Positions 1 through 11,350 of a DNA stretch of 64,000 nt are shown here, piece by piece; position 1 is the first letter of the stretch, and every line of letters starts with the position of its first letter. Below the pieces are notes generated by a model. The model was given only the letters and a program-made list of their open reading frames with translations. It did no database searches and had not been told where the DNA came from. Source of the stretch: Rhyacophila brunnea (taxonomy: Eukaryota; Arthropoda; Insecta; Trichoptera; Rhyacophilidae). The stretch lies in NCBI GenBank assembly GCA_022495005.1, contig JAGYXB010001793.1, forward strand, positions 806,001 to 870,000, read 5' to 3'. The position numbers were made by a program, and so were the translations under genes.

Positions 1-606
1 TGCTGCTTTACAGTAATTGGTCATGGCACCTTACGATAGCTCAGTGAAAATATATACTGAGCTTCGAGAATAGATAATTGAGACAAATATTGGGTGTATG
101 GTGATATAACTTTAGGAGTGGACCATGCAGCCTGTCATCATGCTGAGAGTGAAGAGATGATATTGAACCTGCCTCAACCATGTACTCTGGATGTCTCAAG
201 ATAATTTCAAGCTGACTTGGACTTGACTGGATTCTGATATCCTAGAATGACTTGAGTAGATGGAAAAAGACTGGCGAGCGACAAGAATCTTATGGAGATG
301 CCGTGGTCTCCATATGGTCAAACTGAGGAATGGATACGGTGAATGAAGAAAAATAGAACATTAGTGACATTCTTACAATAGGGTTGTTTTCACTCTGAAA
401 CTTTGCTACTTACGGCGCTGACTGTAAATTACCACTCATAGTTTTGTCTACAAATATAATATAACGACTTGCAATATAGCACGCGCCTTTACATTATAAC
501 AATATCAAGATACAAGCAAACTCAATAACAAATATATATCTAAGTGTCCTTCAAAATTAAATTTCCACTAAAATTATTGAGGCTTACAATGTATAATATA
601 TCATAT
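1..606. other. AT-rich flank, nothing identified
   Basis: No open frame, inverted repeat or tandem repeat that I can support. The last part, from about 580, is almost pure A/T and served as the target site of the LINE that follows. Confidence 0.5.
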
Positions 607-617
607 ATTATATATTA

Positions 618-2306
618 AGACGACAAGGAGACGATATCGTCAATCTCCACAGCGGACATGTACTCTGTTATAATGGGACTAAGACCGGACGCACAAGCGG
701 TGTCGGATTTTTAATCCACAGACTCTGGAAAGATCGCATAGTTGAATTTGATTTCTCCTCAGATAGAGTAGCAAGTTTAACACTTCAGCTCAGCAAAAGA
801 TACCAGATTCTGCTTTTGCAAGTTTATGCGCCCACTCAAAACTCACCTGATGAAGAAGTGGAGGATGTATATGAAGAAATCAGTACGTTGAAAAATAAAC
901 GGAAATGTCACTTCACTATCATCATGGGGGACTTTAATGCACGAATCGGATCTCAACACCAGGATGATGTAGCGGTCGGGCACTTCGGACATGGCTCCAG
1001 GGATGGCCGAGGAGACATGTTAGTAGAGTTTGCGGAAAACCACAATCTATACATCATGAACTTATTCTTCAAAAAGAAGCCTTCTCAAAAATGGACATGG
1101 CGAAGCCCAGCAAAACGAACCAGCGAAATCGACTACATCCTCACCGACAAGAAGGATATTTTTCTAGACTGCACAGTCATTAACAGATTTAATACTGGCA
1201 GCGACCACCGAATGGTAAGGTGTAAAGTACGATTTAACATCAAACGTGAGAGATCCAAACTGATGCAGAAGCCCAGAGTCCGCAGAGGCTTGAGAAGCAG
1301 AGTCGATTTCCAACAAGAGCTGGAGAACAGGTTAGCGGCTTTCCAGTCTGAAAATGACCCAATCTCCCTACAAAACACCGAGGCAATAACAAAAATCATT
1401 ATAGATTCTTCGGAAGAGACAGTTGCTGCTGTGGTTGAACGAGTAAGCAAACTTTCAAAGGAAACGTTGGATCTTATGAAGCTGCGTAGGAGTACAAAAA
1501 GCGAGCAACAAGTAGAAAATGATCTCGAGTACTCCACGCTGTGCAAAACTCTACGTAAAAACATACGAGAAGATCTTCCAAAGTTCAATATGAACCTTGT
1601 TCAATCAATTGTTGCGTCAGGAAGGAGCTTACATAAGAACAAGCAGCATCTGTCAATAGGGAGACGGCAGATCACGACACTAAAAGCGCAAGATGGAAGT
1701 ATCGTGCGTAACTGGGATCATCTACTGGACACTGTTGTAGAGTTTTACAGCGCTCTATACAAAGATGACACTGACATCAATTCAGATCTTCCGGTGAACG
1801 GAGAATATGGAGATCCTCTTCCCGAGGTTACTACCACAGAGGTGGAATATGCTATAATGTGCATGAAGAGTGGGAAAGCCCCGGGAGAAGATGGGCTGAC
1901 TATCGATGTTCTCAAACGGGCCGAGAGGACGGTGAGCGAAGTGCTCGCACGTCTGTTCACGTCTCGTCTGCACGAAGAGAACATCCCAGAGTCATGGAAA
2001 AATGCCTCCATTATTATTCTCCATAAGAAAGGAGACGCTGAATATCTGAAAAACTATCGACCAATTAGTCTACTGCCAATTCTGTATAAGGTTTTCACGA
2101 AAATACTCTCAAACCGTCTCGAAACAGTTCTAGACGAGAACCAACCAAAAGAGCAAGCCGGATTTAGAAGAGGCTACAGTACTATGGATCATATACAGGT
2201 CGTCAGGGAAATCATAGAGCGCTACCAGGAATACAAACTGCCATTATATCTTGGTTTTATAGACTATGAAAAGGCGTTTGATTCCATCAAAAATTCTCAA
2301 TTATAG
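618..2306 (+). pseudogene. RTE endonuclease and N-terminal half of reverse transcriptase (frameshifted)
   Basis: The reading frame is open from 597. Homologous-looking protein starts near 618, well before the first internal Met at 816, so the original start is lost by 5' truncation. The endonuclease core shows MGDFNARIG at 924-950 and the catalytic SDHRMV box about 90 residues later, both typical of AP-endonuclease-like domains of LINEs. A linker of about 200 residues follows. The RT begins with GKAPGEDG (about 1873-1896), then NYRPISLL, EQAGFRRGYST and FIDYEKAFDS (2256-2285), which carries the first catalytic Asp. A stop at 2304-2306 interrupts the frame directly after this box. RT similarity resumes at once in the next frame, so a single-base loss near 2299 explains the break. 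The product, if translated, would lack the YADD-type box and be inactive as RT. Confidence 0.9.
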
Positions 2307-3316
2307 ACGCCCTTAGCAACCAAGGAATTTCCAGACGCTACATAAACATATTGAACAGTATATACAGTGATGCCACAGCATGCGTGAAACTCCACAAACG
2401 GTCGTGTAAATTCCCCATTAACAAAGGTGTCCGGCAAGGTGATACCATTTCACCTAAACTATTCACCGCTACTCTTGAGGACTTATTTAGGAGACTTGAT
2501 TGGGAGGAAAAAGGTGTTCCAATTAATGGAGAGCACCTTAGTCACCTGCGCTTTGCAGATGATATTGTTGTACTCTCACATGACCCGAAAGACCTCCAAG
2601 GTAGAATGCAAGAACTCGCGGATGTCAGTCAAACGGTCGGTCTAAAGATAAATGTCTCAAAGACAAAAATTATGAGTAACTGTTTTTCGGACCCTGCGAT
2701 TATCTGTATTTCTGGCACCCAACTCGAGCAAGTCAGCAGCTACGTCTATCTCGGACAGCAGGTGTCCATAGACGGAAGCATGCACGATGAAATTGCTCGA
2801 AGAACAAAGCTGGGATGGAGTGCTTTCGGACGTCTGAATAGTGTCTTCAAGAGTGACCTACCATTATGTCTTAAGCGTAGGGTGTTCAACCAATGTGTGC
2901 TACCCGTGCTCACGTATGGCTGCGAGACGTGGACCCTCAACACGAGAGATGTCCAAAGGCTAAGAGTCACACAGCGAGGCATGGAGAGGTGCATGTTGGG
3001 CATCACGCGAAAGGACCGTAAGAGAAACGAATGGGTTAGGAAGCAGACAAGAGTACGCGATGTAATAGACGTTGCCAAACAGCTGAAATGGAGATGGGCG
3101 GGGCACATTGCTCGCCGAAAGGACGGCCGCTGGACAAATGCCGTCATCCAATGGTACCCAAGGGGTACGAAACGGCCACAGGGTCGCCCTAAAAGCCGCT
3201 GGGTTGATGAACTGGTAAAGTTCGGCGGAAATACGTGGCAGCGAACGACACAGGACCGAGAGAGTTGGAGAAAGCTTGGGGAGGCCTTCATCCAGCAGTG
3301 GATTGACCCCGGCTGA
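2300..3316 (+). pseudogene. RTE reverse transcriptase C-terminal half and C-terminal domain
   Basis: Continuation of the RT in the frame after the break near 2299; the first Met in this frame is at 2351. It carries the GVRQGDTISP box, then FADD at 2552-2563 (the metal-binding catalytic pair), and VSKTKIM. It continues through the thumb and C-terminal region with YGCETWTL, GMERCMLGI, WAGHIARR, VIQWYP and GRPKSRWVDE. These last motifs are the same ones that recur, decayed, in the RTE relics at 8.4, 11.2, 13.4, 20.3, 43.8 and 51.1 kb. The frame ends at 3316 just before the GAT tail, so there is essentially no 3' UTR, as is usual for RTE. No internal stop occurs after the frameshift. Confidence 0.9.
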
Positions 3317-3335
3317 TGATGATGATATTATATAT

Positions 3336-5698
3336 ACCTGACTGAGATAGAGTTATTTTATAGATAACATGGTAATAAACATTATTTTTCCAGTGTGATA
3401 TATTTCAATACAATATGTACTATAAATATATATCAAGGAAACGATAAAATATTTGCGAATCTTGGTACTAAAAAATATTTTTTAATACACTAACACTTTT
3501 ACAGACGATACTACTTTATTTCAGAGTAAAGTTAGTACAGAGAATGGAATTCAGAGAACATAATATCAAAGGATATACATTATTATTGGTGAAGTAACGT
3601 GAGATGAGAAAATTCGTGATAGATAATATTTCAGACGGAGTATTTTAAGCATTTTTTATATAGCCTAATACTAAGTGGCCTCGCACACACATACTTACTC
3701 AATGCAACATCAACTTAATTCTGGTAAAATACTTTACATTAAATTAATTGGGTAATTAATAAGTTAATTGTCTACAATTAGATCAGGTTGTTTTTACAAG
3801 TTATCAAATATTTAAAAACAACGGCCTGTCGTTTATACAATCCAGATAGTCTATAATTTATTATTTTAGTGACTTGTAACGTTGAAGATAGTGACTTTCA
3901 TAAGATATTCTAGTTAAGTCTCAATAGCGATTCCAGAAGTTATTACGAAGCCCTTGGTGTTTTTAATTCTGTACGATTGCCGTATTAGGTAGCATCTTAT
4001 TTCTGCGTTAACCCTAATTACTTTCGTCGATTAGCATTTTAATATTATTGTCTAACTGTAGATCTCTGTAAAAACATATTTTAGAATGTCGGTATTTTGC
4101 GTTAAATTCTTTTAAAATTGAGATAATAATCGGTTTTGTCTCCATAGAATCTTTATTATGCGTCTAAATATAAATCTAAAAGACATCGATCGTACGTATG
4201 TATTAGGAAAACGGGCCCTCTACCTATCAATAAGGTTAAGGGCAGTAAGATGTTTTACAGTAATATTCGCCAAATCCCAAATTATATTCCTTGGAATCCC
4301 TAGATTTTGCGAGGTAAAATTAATGGTATTTGGTGTATTTTTAGCGATATTAAATAAATTCACTGGCGTTATTGAGTTGTCGGCACTCGTAATCATATGA
4401 AAAACAACTGTTTGTGACCACTTTTGGTGGTAGGCAATCAACATGCGATCCTTCGACATATTAGACAAATAGTATTTATTAGTCAGAAAATACACTAAAA
4501 ATAATATTCTACATGTGAATTATTATTTAGTTATATTAATCATCATATATTGCATCGCACAGCTACATTTATATTATAAAATGTTAATATTCTTTAAGTG
4601 AAATGTGAATATTTTTATTTTAATGTGGTTTGTGGATATCAACTAAATTAAATTGGTTATCTGCAGCAGTTAACTTTTGTAGCAAGAGATAACGAAAAAA
4701 ACTCTTTTCTATGGGAGATTGTAGCAAAAAAAAATCTTGGCTTTCTAATTTCCATACAAACTCTATACAAACTCCAAGTTACTACTCATTGTTTATTGTA
4801 CATAAAAACAGCTCTTACGATAAACCATACAATTCAACATTTTTTATAGAAAAACTATAAAAACACCATCTATAAGATGATTTAAAGAATAAGAGCATTT
4901 TACAAAGAATATTATTGTACCTAATATATGACGTCAAAAGTGAAACAGAAGGCTGGCGACCGTCAATGACGGGAACACAGTTAGTGAACAAATACTCCTA
5001 ACATGGTTGAACACATGGTTAAATGCCAATAATTTCAAAACCGTCGTAGAAACCGTAGTCCGGTTTCAATTTATTTTCAATATCAACTAAGATGATCTTA
5101 ATTTAAAAATACCGTGTTTATTTTATAAAAAATAGTTTTTTCATCAGAAATATAACAAAAACTATGAATAATAAAATAAATATTATGTACCGTATATTAT
5201 AATTAAAATTGACTCATATTTTTTCAAACTCACACTTTCAATCATTGAATACAGCAACATATAATTGACTTTAAGAGACACCAATCATACATCCAAGTTG
5301 CGATTGCTCTGATTTTGTATGTACAATACCGCTTATGATAATCTGTATGTACATAGGTATACATTTCGAATAACGTTTTCTCGAAAAATATATTTTTTTC
5401 CTTTCTGACAGGGAGAAGAAAAACTTTTGTTAAAAACGAGATGATATAAGAGTCGTAAAAACGCCGATAAGGTTTTTTTTCTTGATTAAAACGTCTTCAT
5501 GAATCGATGCCGCAAAACGAACATGAACAAAATGTATATTACATTTCGTTAGATTATGAACAAATATGTACCCAATTTTTATATAACTCAGTTTCTATAA
5601 ACAGAATTATTGATTTTACTTTATTCATATTTTTTATTAAATACTCAATAGCCATACGCACGATTTAAGAATATTAGATTCTTATTATTAAACATATC
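3336..5698. other. AT-rich DNA without identifiable features
   Basis: About 2.4 kb with short chance frames only (for example 4158-4400 and its antisense). No TIR, tandem array or protein-like segment recognised. Confidence 0.5.
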
Positions 5699-6465
5699 GG
5701 TGTGTGTACTTATGTACGCGCGTTAGAAGTTATACTTTTTTGGCGTAACAAAATGAAATAATCGCACACCGCGTTAGTCAAAATTCACATCAACCAAAAA
5801 TATTCAAACCGTTAGAAAATTGTTTTTACATATACTAAACATATAATACCAAACAAAAGTAACGCAACTATCACATTTAAAAATATTAAGCTTAGCTTTG
5901 ACGGCTAATCACATATATATAGGTAAAATTCACAATGCGAAAGAATATTTTTCACGAAGCAAAATAATCCATACTCCTTATTCTATGGTCACTATGGTAG
6001 GCTATAATCACATCATTGCGCGAGACGTCATGTTTCAGATCTGTCAAATAATAAAGTATGATATAAGATAGAATTAACGTTTTAATAGCCCCATAGCTAT
6101 AAAAACTAGAATAAAGGAGGGCCGCTTATTGGAGTGCCGCTGGTTTATTTTTAGACACTTTAACTTATATCACTAAATAAATTATTTAATTATTTCTCGT
6201 TGTTATTATTTAATTTTGGCCAACAATAATAAATTCGTTTCCTAGGCAATGGAAAAATGCTAAACTATAATATTATACTGTGTAATCGTCACGATTGCAT
6301 TATCATACTGCGGCGTAAAGGCAGTGAGTTCGGCTGATAACCGAACAATCGTGGTTCGAATCCAATCGAGTGCGATTTTTGTCGTGTAAAATAATAAATT
6401 ATATGTTACATGTCACACGCCAAAAAACACCCTGATCTGATTTTCCAAATGCGCCTAAAGAAATG
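5699..6465 (+). repeat. Dispersed repeat family X, copy A (blocks Z then X, tRNA-like)
   Basis: Block Z (5699-6276) begins with CGGTGTGTGTACTTATGTA and ends near ACTATAATATTAT. Both anchors, plus CCGCTTATTGGA and CCTAGGCAA in between, recur in copy B at 53985-54318. Block X (about 6277-6465) follows without a gap and recurs at 56894-57070. Block X holds a tRNA-like core: an anticodon-arm-like hairpin TTCGG-CTGATAA-CCGAA and a B-box-like GGTTCGAATCC. It cannot be a working tRNA, because the T-stem pairs poorly and the anticodon (GAT) is not used for eukaryotic tRNA-Ile. Probably a tRNA-derived SINE or a composite repeat. The middle of Z (5760-6100) has no obvious match in copy B and may be an insertion here or a deletion there. 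Confidence 0.7.
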
Positions 6466-6936
6466 AAATGAAAATTTTGAAATATCTCGCAAAAACGTAG
6501 ATTACAAATAGGAAAAAACCTGGAAAAATAATATTAGGATCGAATGGGATTCGACCTCACATTAATAAAATATGGCGCAATGCACACTGAAATTCGACTC
6601 GACATGTACATAACCATAAATCATAACTGCCAGCTGTATTGTATGTCGTTTTATCGTCGCGTTTAAGAAAATATAAGCTACGTACATTAATTGTCAAATA
6701 GAAATATAAGAATGCACAGTGTTCCAATAATTGGAAGGATAATTCGTAACCTTAAATGACATTTCATAATGATCGCGGCCAGTTTATATTTTTGCTCTCT
6801 TGTTATCTGACACTGAAAGGACTCCAGAAATGGCGTGGCGATAATGTGTACTAGGTAAAAAACTGACTAGGGTGCTGTAAAATAGTATGGACTGGGTGGA
6901 TGGGTTGGTAGCGGTAACTTTTTGAACTGCACATTA
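6466..6936. other. Unassigned DNA left of the hAT MITE
   Basis: AT-rich to 6750, then slightly GC-richer. GGGATTCGACCTCAC near 6546 faintly resembles a reverse-oriented tRNA B box, but I cannot build a tRNA-like fold around it. Confidence 0.3.
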
Positions 6937-6944
6937 GCGTGTAC

Positions 6945-7541
6945 CAGTGGTGAAGGGTGGAGGTAGGCTGTTAAGATCCGACACAAATAGTGCACAATAA
7001 ACTTTGTAGTCAAATGTATGATTTTATCATTGCACTAAGCTACAATAATAATATTATGTAGATAGTGTTTGTTGGTTTTTAAAATTCAATATTAAACCTA
7101 GCCTAATCCAAGCCATAGTTAGTAGATAATAGTAAAAATATTCGTTTATCTATAAAATATCTAAAGTTATACCATCAAACAGCACATAATTTTAGATATT
7201 TTATAGATAGAAGAATATGCTTTATCGGTTATCGTTTGGTTTAGGCGGGGCCTAAAAAAACCTAACCAACAACATTTTCAATAATGTATTCTTAATTCAA
7301 TGAAAACAAATAAGTATGACTGAAAAAGTGTAAATTACTTTCGTCGGATTGCTCATAGCATACGTCATTAACTAATATGGTTTGGTTTAGGCAGGGTTTA
7401 TTTGAATTTTCTAAACTAACCAGCACCACCTGCAAATTGTATTATTAGTTAAATAAAAACAATTAATAAGTATGACTGACAAAGTTTAGTGTGCACTATT
7501 TATGGCGGATTTTAACAGCCTATCTCAACCCTTCGCCACTG
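6945..7541. mobile_element. Non-autonomous hAT MITE, 597 bp, copy 1
   Basis: Terminal inverted repeats of about 75 bp start CAGTGGTGAAGGGT and end with the complement form ACCCTTCGCCACTG. The perfect 8-bp duplication GCGTGTAC flanks it (6937-6944 and 7542-7549). An 8-bp TSD plus termini starting CAGTG are the hallmark of the hAT superfamily. A second internal inverted pair around TATCTATAAAATATCTAAAG (7145-7210) makes the centre foldable as well. No transposase is encoded. A related, longer copy lies at 14556-15629. A short chance frame (7502-7702) runs out of its right end. Confidence 0.92.
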
Positions 7542-7549
7542 GCGTGTAC

Positions 7550-7930
7550 TATACAAAGGCCTACTGTACAACTTCAACAGACGTACTCCCTGTATTGGCT
7601 GGGGGTCCTCCCTCTCGATTCTTCCATATCGGCGCATCCACGATGATCATCAACGGCGAGGAGGAGGATTCGGTGATTCTCATCTTACGCACCGCCCCCT
7701 AAATAGTGAAAAACTATTCATGAGGAAGCGGGCTATCCATCTAATGATGCTGGATGCGTGAATGCTGGAAGGCAGGTACATATATGCTGGCAGGCTCTAT
7801 GAGCTTGGTCTTGTTACCCGTTCAACATGTGACATGTCTAACATATGTGTTATATTACGAAGGTTTTGGGAAATAATCATAATCCGATGTGTGATGTATG
7901 TACCTATCTGAGGTATTTCCAATTTTGAAT
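7550..7930. other. GC-richer segment flanking the MITE, unassigned
   Basis: 7550-7830 has clearly more G+C than its surroundings and an open frame on the plus strand to 7702 that enters from the MITE. The 50 or so residues outside the MITE match nothing I recognise. It could be an old element fragment or a host exon or regulatory island. Confidence 0.3.
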
Positions 7931-7934
7931 GTTT

Positions 7935-8475
7935 CAGCCACATCATCAGCCAAGGTCAGTCCAATGCTGCATGAAGCTTATCCCTGCTCTATTTACTTTT
8001 ATCGGTCCCTAGTTCATCGCTAACACGTACATCCAGCGAACTTGTGGGCGTTAAGGCGTTTATATGGTCTTATTGATTAATTTAATAAGACGCATTTTTT
8101 TGTACTTTTTCCACTTTTTTATTTATTAATTTTTGGACCGGACTCTGAGTTGAAAATCTCCCTTTGAGGCGGACAAAGTACAAAAACAATTGCGTTTTTT
8201 TAAATTAATCAATATTACAACGCAGTTCCACCATGTATTGACAGTTAATACAATAAAAGAAATTAGGTTTATATGATCGTTTAGTACACCTTCAGCTTGC
8301 ACCAGCTAAGTTACATATCCAGATTATTGCCAATTCATCCACCTAGCGTCCTTTACTACATCACGTATTCTTGTCTGCTTCTTTATACATAGGTTTATTT
8401 TGTGAACTCTGCATTTTGCCCAACATGCACCTTTCCATACCACGTTACGCTACTCGCATTTTTTAGATCTATCTT
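7935..8475 (-). pseudogene. RTE reverse-transcriptase 3' relic
   Basis: On the minus strand the segment 8460-8330 reads, with stops, like GMERCMLGK followed by a KQTR-like stretch. This corresponds to the GMERCMLGITRKD...KQTRVRDV region of the complete RTE copy at 2.97-3.06 kb. The nucleotide block around 8430 matches that region closely. The left end (7935-7980) carries a CATCATCAGCC...CTGCATGAAGC motif related to the lepidopteran CCACTGCTGGATGAAGGCC repeat. The relic is interrupted by the MITE at 8073-8212. Limits are approximate. Confidence 0.6.
8073..8212. mobile_element. 140-bp TIR MITE with TA target duplication, nested in the RTE relic
   Basis: Inverted ends TTGATTAATTTAA... and ...TTAAATTAATCAA are flanked by TA on both sides (8071-8072, 8213-8214). 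The inner arms stay complementary (GCATTTTTTTGTAC against GTACAAAAACAATTGC). A TA duplication fits the Tc1/mariner-IS630 superfamily, but a 2-bp TSD in AT-rich DNA is weak proof. No coding content. Confidence 0.65.
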
Positions 8476-8879
8476 ACAAAAAGAGTTCATATTTCACACG
8501 CATAATATACGAGCATCGGTAGCACACATTAGTTATGTAAACATTTTATAAGTTTAATATAGTATATTTCATATTATTCTTATTATCAGCAAACTGTAGA
8601 TTATTTGTAATGAATAACGTAGCAATATTAATTATTTTTAGTAATCTAGGGTACCAAATTATTTAATAAACTACTATAATATGTCATATTGCATTTAGAA
8701 AACCATTAGAAAATCGATTTAAATACATTCGAGACTTAGTGCTGGAGGCCGATGTTAAGAGAGCCGTGAACGGCTAAGGCAATTGACAAATTTAATATAT
8801 GCAAAGTTAGCGAGCTTGTCACTATAGACTAACTTTCATAAGTTTACTTTCGCCAGATTTTTTGTTTTTGGTCATAATA

Positions 8880-9022
8880 TAGTCCACAGGGAAAATGACA
8901 ACATGGTGTTTTATTAGGTATTTTTTCCTCCGAATGTCAAGAGGCCAAGTTGTGGAGACAGCTTCTGTGTGACGGCCAAATTATCTTGATCCATAGAGGT
9001 CCTGATGAAGAAGAAGAATGTA
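8880..9022 (+). repeat. Possible LINE 3' end with GAA tail
   Basis: A GC-richer stretch ends in GATGAAGAAGAAGAATG near 9005-9021, the same kind of tail as the RTE relic that ends near 13885. No protein motif is readable upstream, so assignment rests on the tail alone. Confidence 0.3.
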
Positions 9023-9029
9023 CTCACTT

Positions 9030-9890
9030 AAATGAGTCTAACCTGGTATATAGCGTAAGTAACACTAATTCTTTTTATATTATTATATTTTTGCAGGTAA
9101 TCTAGTTGTTTTAAATTAAATAAAGATAATAAAACCTTTAGTAGAGAAATTTTCTTGTTTACTTAAAAGCATTCCAGAGATTAATATTTAGCCTTTTAGT
9201 TATTCATTTTTTGAATTTGGCCGTAATAATAAGCTTTTATCAAAATTTATAAAAATACATTTTTTATTTATAATGGGAAATACTTTTTTAACTAAATTAG
9301 CGAAATGTGAAAACAGGAGAGTTTATTAATTTATTTTCAGGAAATAATAAAAAATATTAGTTAAATAAAATACCTACTAAATTCATTATTTTTTTTGGGA
9401 ATACCGACTAATGATAAAGTTGTCTAATACACTATTGTTATTACTAAAATTTAGAAGAATCTGTAGCAATCACTCAGCATTAAATTGTCAAAAAAAGCCA
9501 TAGAGCGATAATAATAATAGTCGGCATTTCCTCAATCATAACTAGACAGTAGGGTCTGTTATGATTTTATTAATTGCGACAATATCTCGTGTAATATAAT
9601 GTATGTACTTCATTATTTGTATAAATTGGAAGGACAACGCTTGAATCCTCACTAACTCATCGAGTCCGTCATGAAACACATTACTATCATCACGAGTCTT
9701 TCACTCGACATAGTCCATTCCACTCGAATCAAGTCTCTCAGTTCATTAATATAATCAATCTCTTGATTACATCGATCTCACCAGTATATCATTATCCACG
9801 ATTATAACTTCACGCCGTCATCTTTATTATTGTATTCTTGCATCGATAAATAAACTCCTCTCAAAAAACAAACAAAGAAAACCTTCTAAA
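9030..9890. other. AT-rich DNA, no supported feature
   Basis: Includes a stretch (9640-9860) rich in TCA/ATC with a downstream AATAAA-like signal that resembles a solo LTR only superficially. No paired repeat or TSD was found. Confidence 0.3.
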
Positions 9891-9899
9891 CGAAGAGAC

Positions 9900-10330
9900 A
9901 ATAGAGCTATGACACCACAGATACACAACATCCGCCACAGGATCAATAACGCAGAAATTTATTCCAAACATAAACTCTGCCAGCACTCTTGCCAGGAACA
10001 TAAAAATATCACACGAACTCACACAGATACTAACAGCCCACGGAGCGGTGCGAGCCTATCTAAAAAGATTTAAATTGAGGGATGATGACTGTTGTCTATG
10101 TGACGGCAACACATTTCAAACTGTGTGGCAAGTCATCAACGACTGCCCTATACTAGAAAGGGAGCGATGGACTCTCAGGACTCGGTGTAGATAGCATAAT
10201 CATGAAATCGACCTCCAAAACTCTCACGAAGTACTAACCAATAGAACAACACAAGAACACTACACTAAATATTTAATCCTGGCCATAAAGAAAATTAAAG
10301 ATTTAAATGGAGAAACCTAATTAGCCACAG
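9900..10330 (+). pseudogene. Jockey/R1-like LINE ORF2 C-terminal relic
   Basis: The plus strand reads LTQILTAHGAVRAYLKRF, then DDDCCLCDGNTFQTVW and VINDCPILERERW. This is the layout of the extreme C-terminus of jockey/R1-type ORF2 proteins: an LTQxLTGHG-like motif followed by a CxxC...HxxxxC zinc knuckle and a short tail. The position expected to be His is Gln (WQVINDC), and a stop follows at about 10195. Protein-like sequence resumes in a neighbouring frame through NRTTQEHYTKYLILAIKKI to about 10320. Frames are broken; no RT core is present, so this is a 5'-truncated, decayed insertion. Confidence 0.7.
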
Positions 10331-10477
10331 ATCAATGTAAATAATCCTCCCAACCACTTTGTACTAAAAAGCAAGGGCATGGTTATTTATATAAAAAAAC
10401 GACCTTCATTACCGCCAAAGATCTCCAAAATTTTGTAGAGATCCTTCCAAATCCTTCCAGATCCTTCCTTGATACCA

Positions 10478-10505
10478 GGATCTCTCCAAACTTTTGGAGA
10501 GATCC
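10478..10505. repeat. Perfect 13-bp stem hairpin in a repeat head
   Basis: GGATCTCTCCAAA and its exact complement, separated by 2 bases. A CTCTCCAAAATTTT variant appears in the T-family head at 26580-26595, so this is probably part of block H of family T rather than a regulatory site. Confidence 0.6.
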
Positions 10506-10790
10506 TGACACCGCTTAGTAATTGGGATATTAATAGTTCTATTTAAAACACAGAAGTCGATTACGAAGAGGTAATACAATTTAGAAAGGGCTTAATAATA
10601 GTATTGTAACAACACTAGTGTTAACTTTGACGGAATTAGAAAGGATATGTATAGCTTAGTAGTCAGCGCTCAGAGGACGCAGGTTTGAATCTTTCTGGGT
10701 GTCGTAATTTTTTAACATTTTTTCTAGTGCTTATATATTTCTCAGAAGTGTTTTCAAATAATTATGTATGTCAATAAAATTATCGTTTAT
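10500..10790 (+). repeat. Family T tRNA-like repeat, plus copy
   Basis: Block order H (ending near 10640), R, M, L (truncated). R contains an A-box-like TAGCTTAGTAG and a B-box-like GGTTTGAATCT near 10681, then GGGTGTC. M contains TTTTTCTAGTG and TTTCTCAGAAGTGTTTTCAAA. L is reduced to ATTATGTATGTCAATAAAATT. The promoter-like boxes mark it as a tRNA-derived, Pol III-type SINE. Confidence 0.65.
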
Positions 10791-11089
10791 TTAAATTGAA
10801 GTTTCATAACTTAGATTAACCCCATTATCGATAATTACTGCCCATAGTTGGAAAGAAAAGATTGTTTGGATGACAAAAACCCAATGAGCGTTTTAGAAAG
10901 CCTGAAAATATTTTTAAAACTGACCCATTATTTTGCCTAAATCGTATCGTAAACTCACCAGCGTTCACATTTCCAATTAATTAAATACAACTACATTTAA
11001 TTGAAATTATGTCCCCATTGATTTATTTATTACCCATGTGCAATCGCCTTATATACCACACACACACACACATTCCATTTTATCATCAT

Positions 11090-11350
11090 TATTTCAGGTC
11101 AGTTCACAACAAATGAAGGCTTCCATGAACTGATTTCTTCCTTCTCGGACGCAGTCTTTCGGTGATATAACGTATTTCTATCAAACTTGATAATTTAGCT
11201 GAGTCAGCTGGTTTTTGGGCAGTATGTATGACTAATGAACACCTCTTGGAGTACCACTGTATAAGTACATTTATCCAGCTGTTATCCAGTCGCCGTGCGA
11301 CATGCCATATGCATTGTGCAATCATTTTGACGACATGACGTATCACATCT
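11090..11350 (-). pseudogene. RTE C-terminal relic
   Basis: The minus strand reads CIWHVARRLDNSWINVLIQWY and later EIRYITERLRPRRK. This is the decayed equivalent of WAGHIARRKDGRWTNAVIQW in the copy at 3.1 kb. The 80-codon frame is a remnant only; the rest of the LINE is missing. Confidence 0.65.

Larger units (their letters stand above)
616..3326 (+). mobile_element. 5'-truncated RTE-type LINE with target-site duplication
   Basis: A non-LTR retrotransposon encoding an apurinic-like endonuclease followed by a reverse transcriptase. The conserved protein begins abruptly near 618, inside the endonuclease domain, and the 3' end is a short GAT-repeat tail (3314-3326). The 9-mer ATTATATAT lies immediately before it (607-615) and after it (3327-3335), a target-site duplication that fixes both ends. 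RTE elements are known for single endonuclease/RT proteins, frequent 5' truncation and short tandem-repeat tails instead of poly(A). The coding region is almost intact, with one frameshift near 2299, so the insertion looks fairly recent compared with the other RTE relics here. The clade name is inferred from protein style and tail; a CR1- or Proto2-like placement is less likely. Confidence 0.9.

Noticed and set aside
1133..3291. Minus-strand frames across the LINE
   Set aside because: Antisense shadows of the endonuclease/RT frame.
6290..6385. A tRNA-Ile-like gene in family X
   Set aside because: The anticodon loop would read GAT, not used for eukaryotic cytosolic tRNA-Ile, the T-stem is mispaired, and the same core recurs in a dispersed repeat.
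9550..9880. Solo LTR suggested by an AATAAA-like end and TG start
   Set aside because: No second copy, no TSD and no internal element sequence found.
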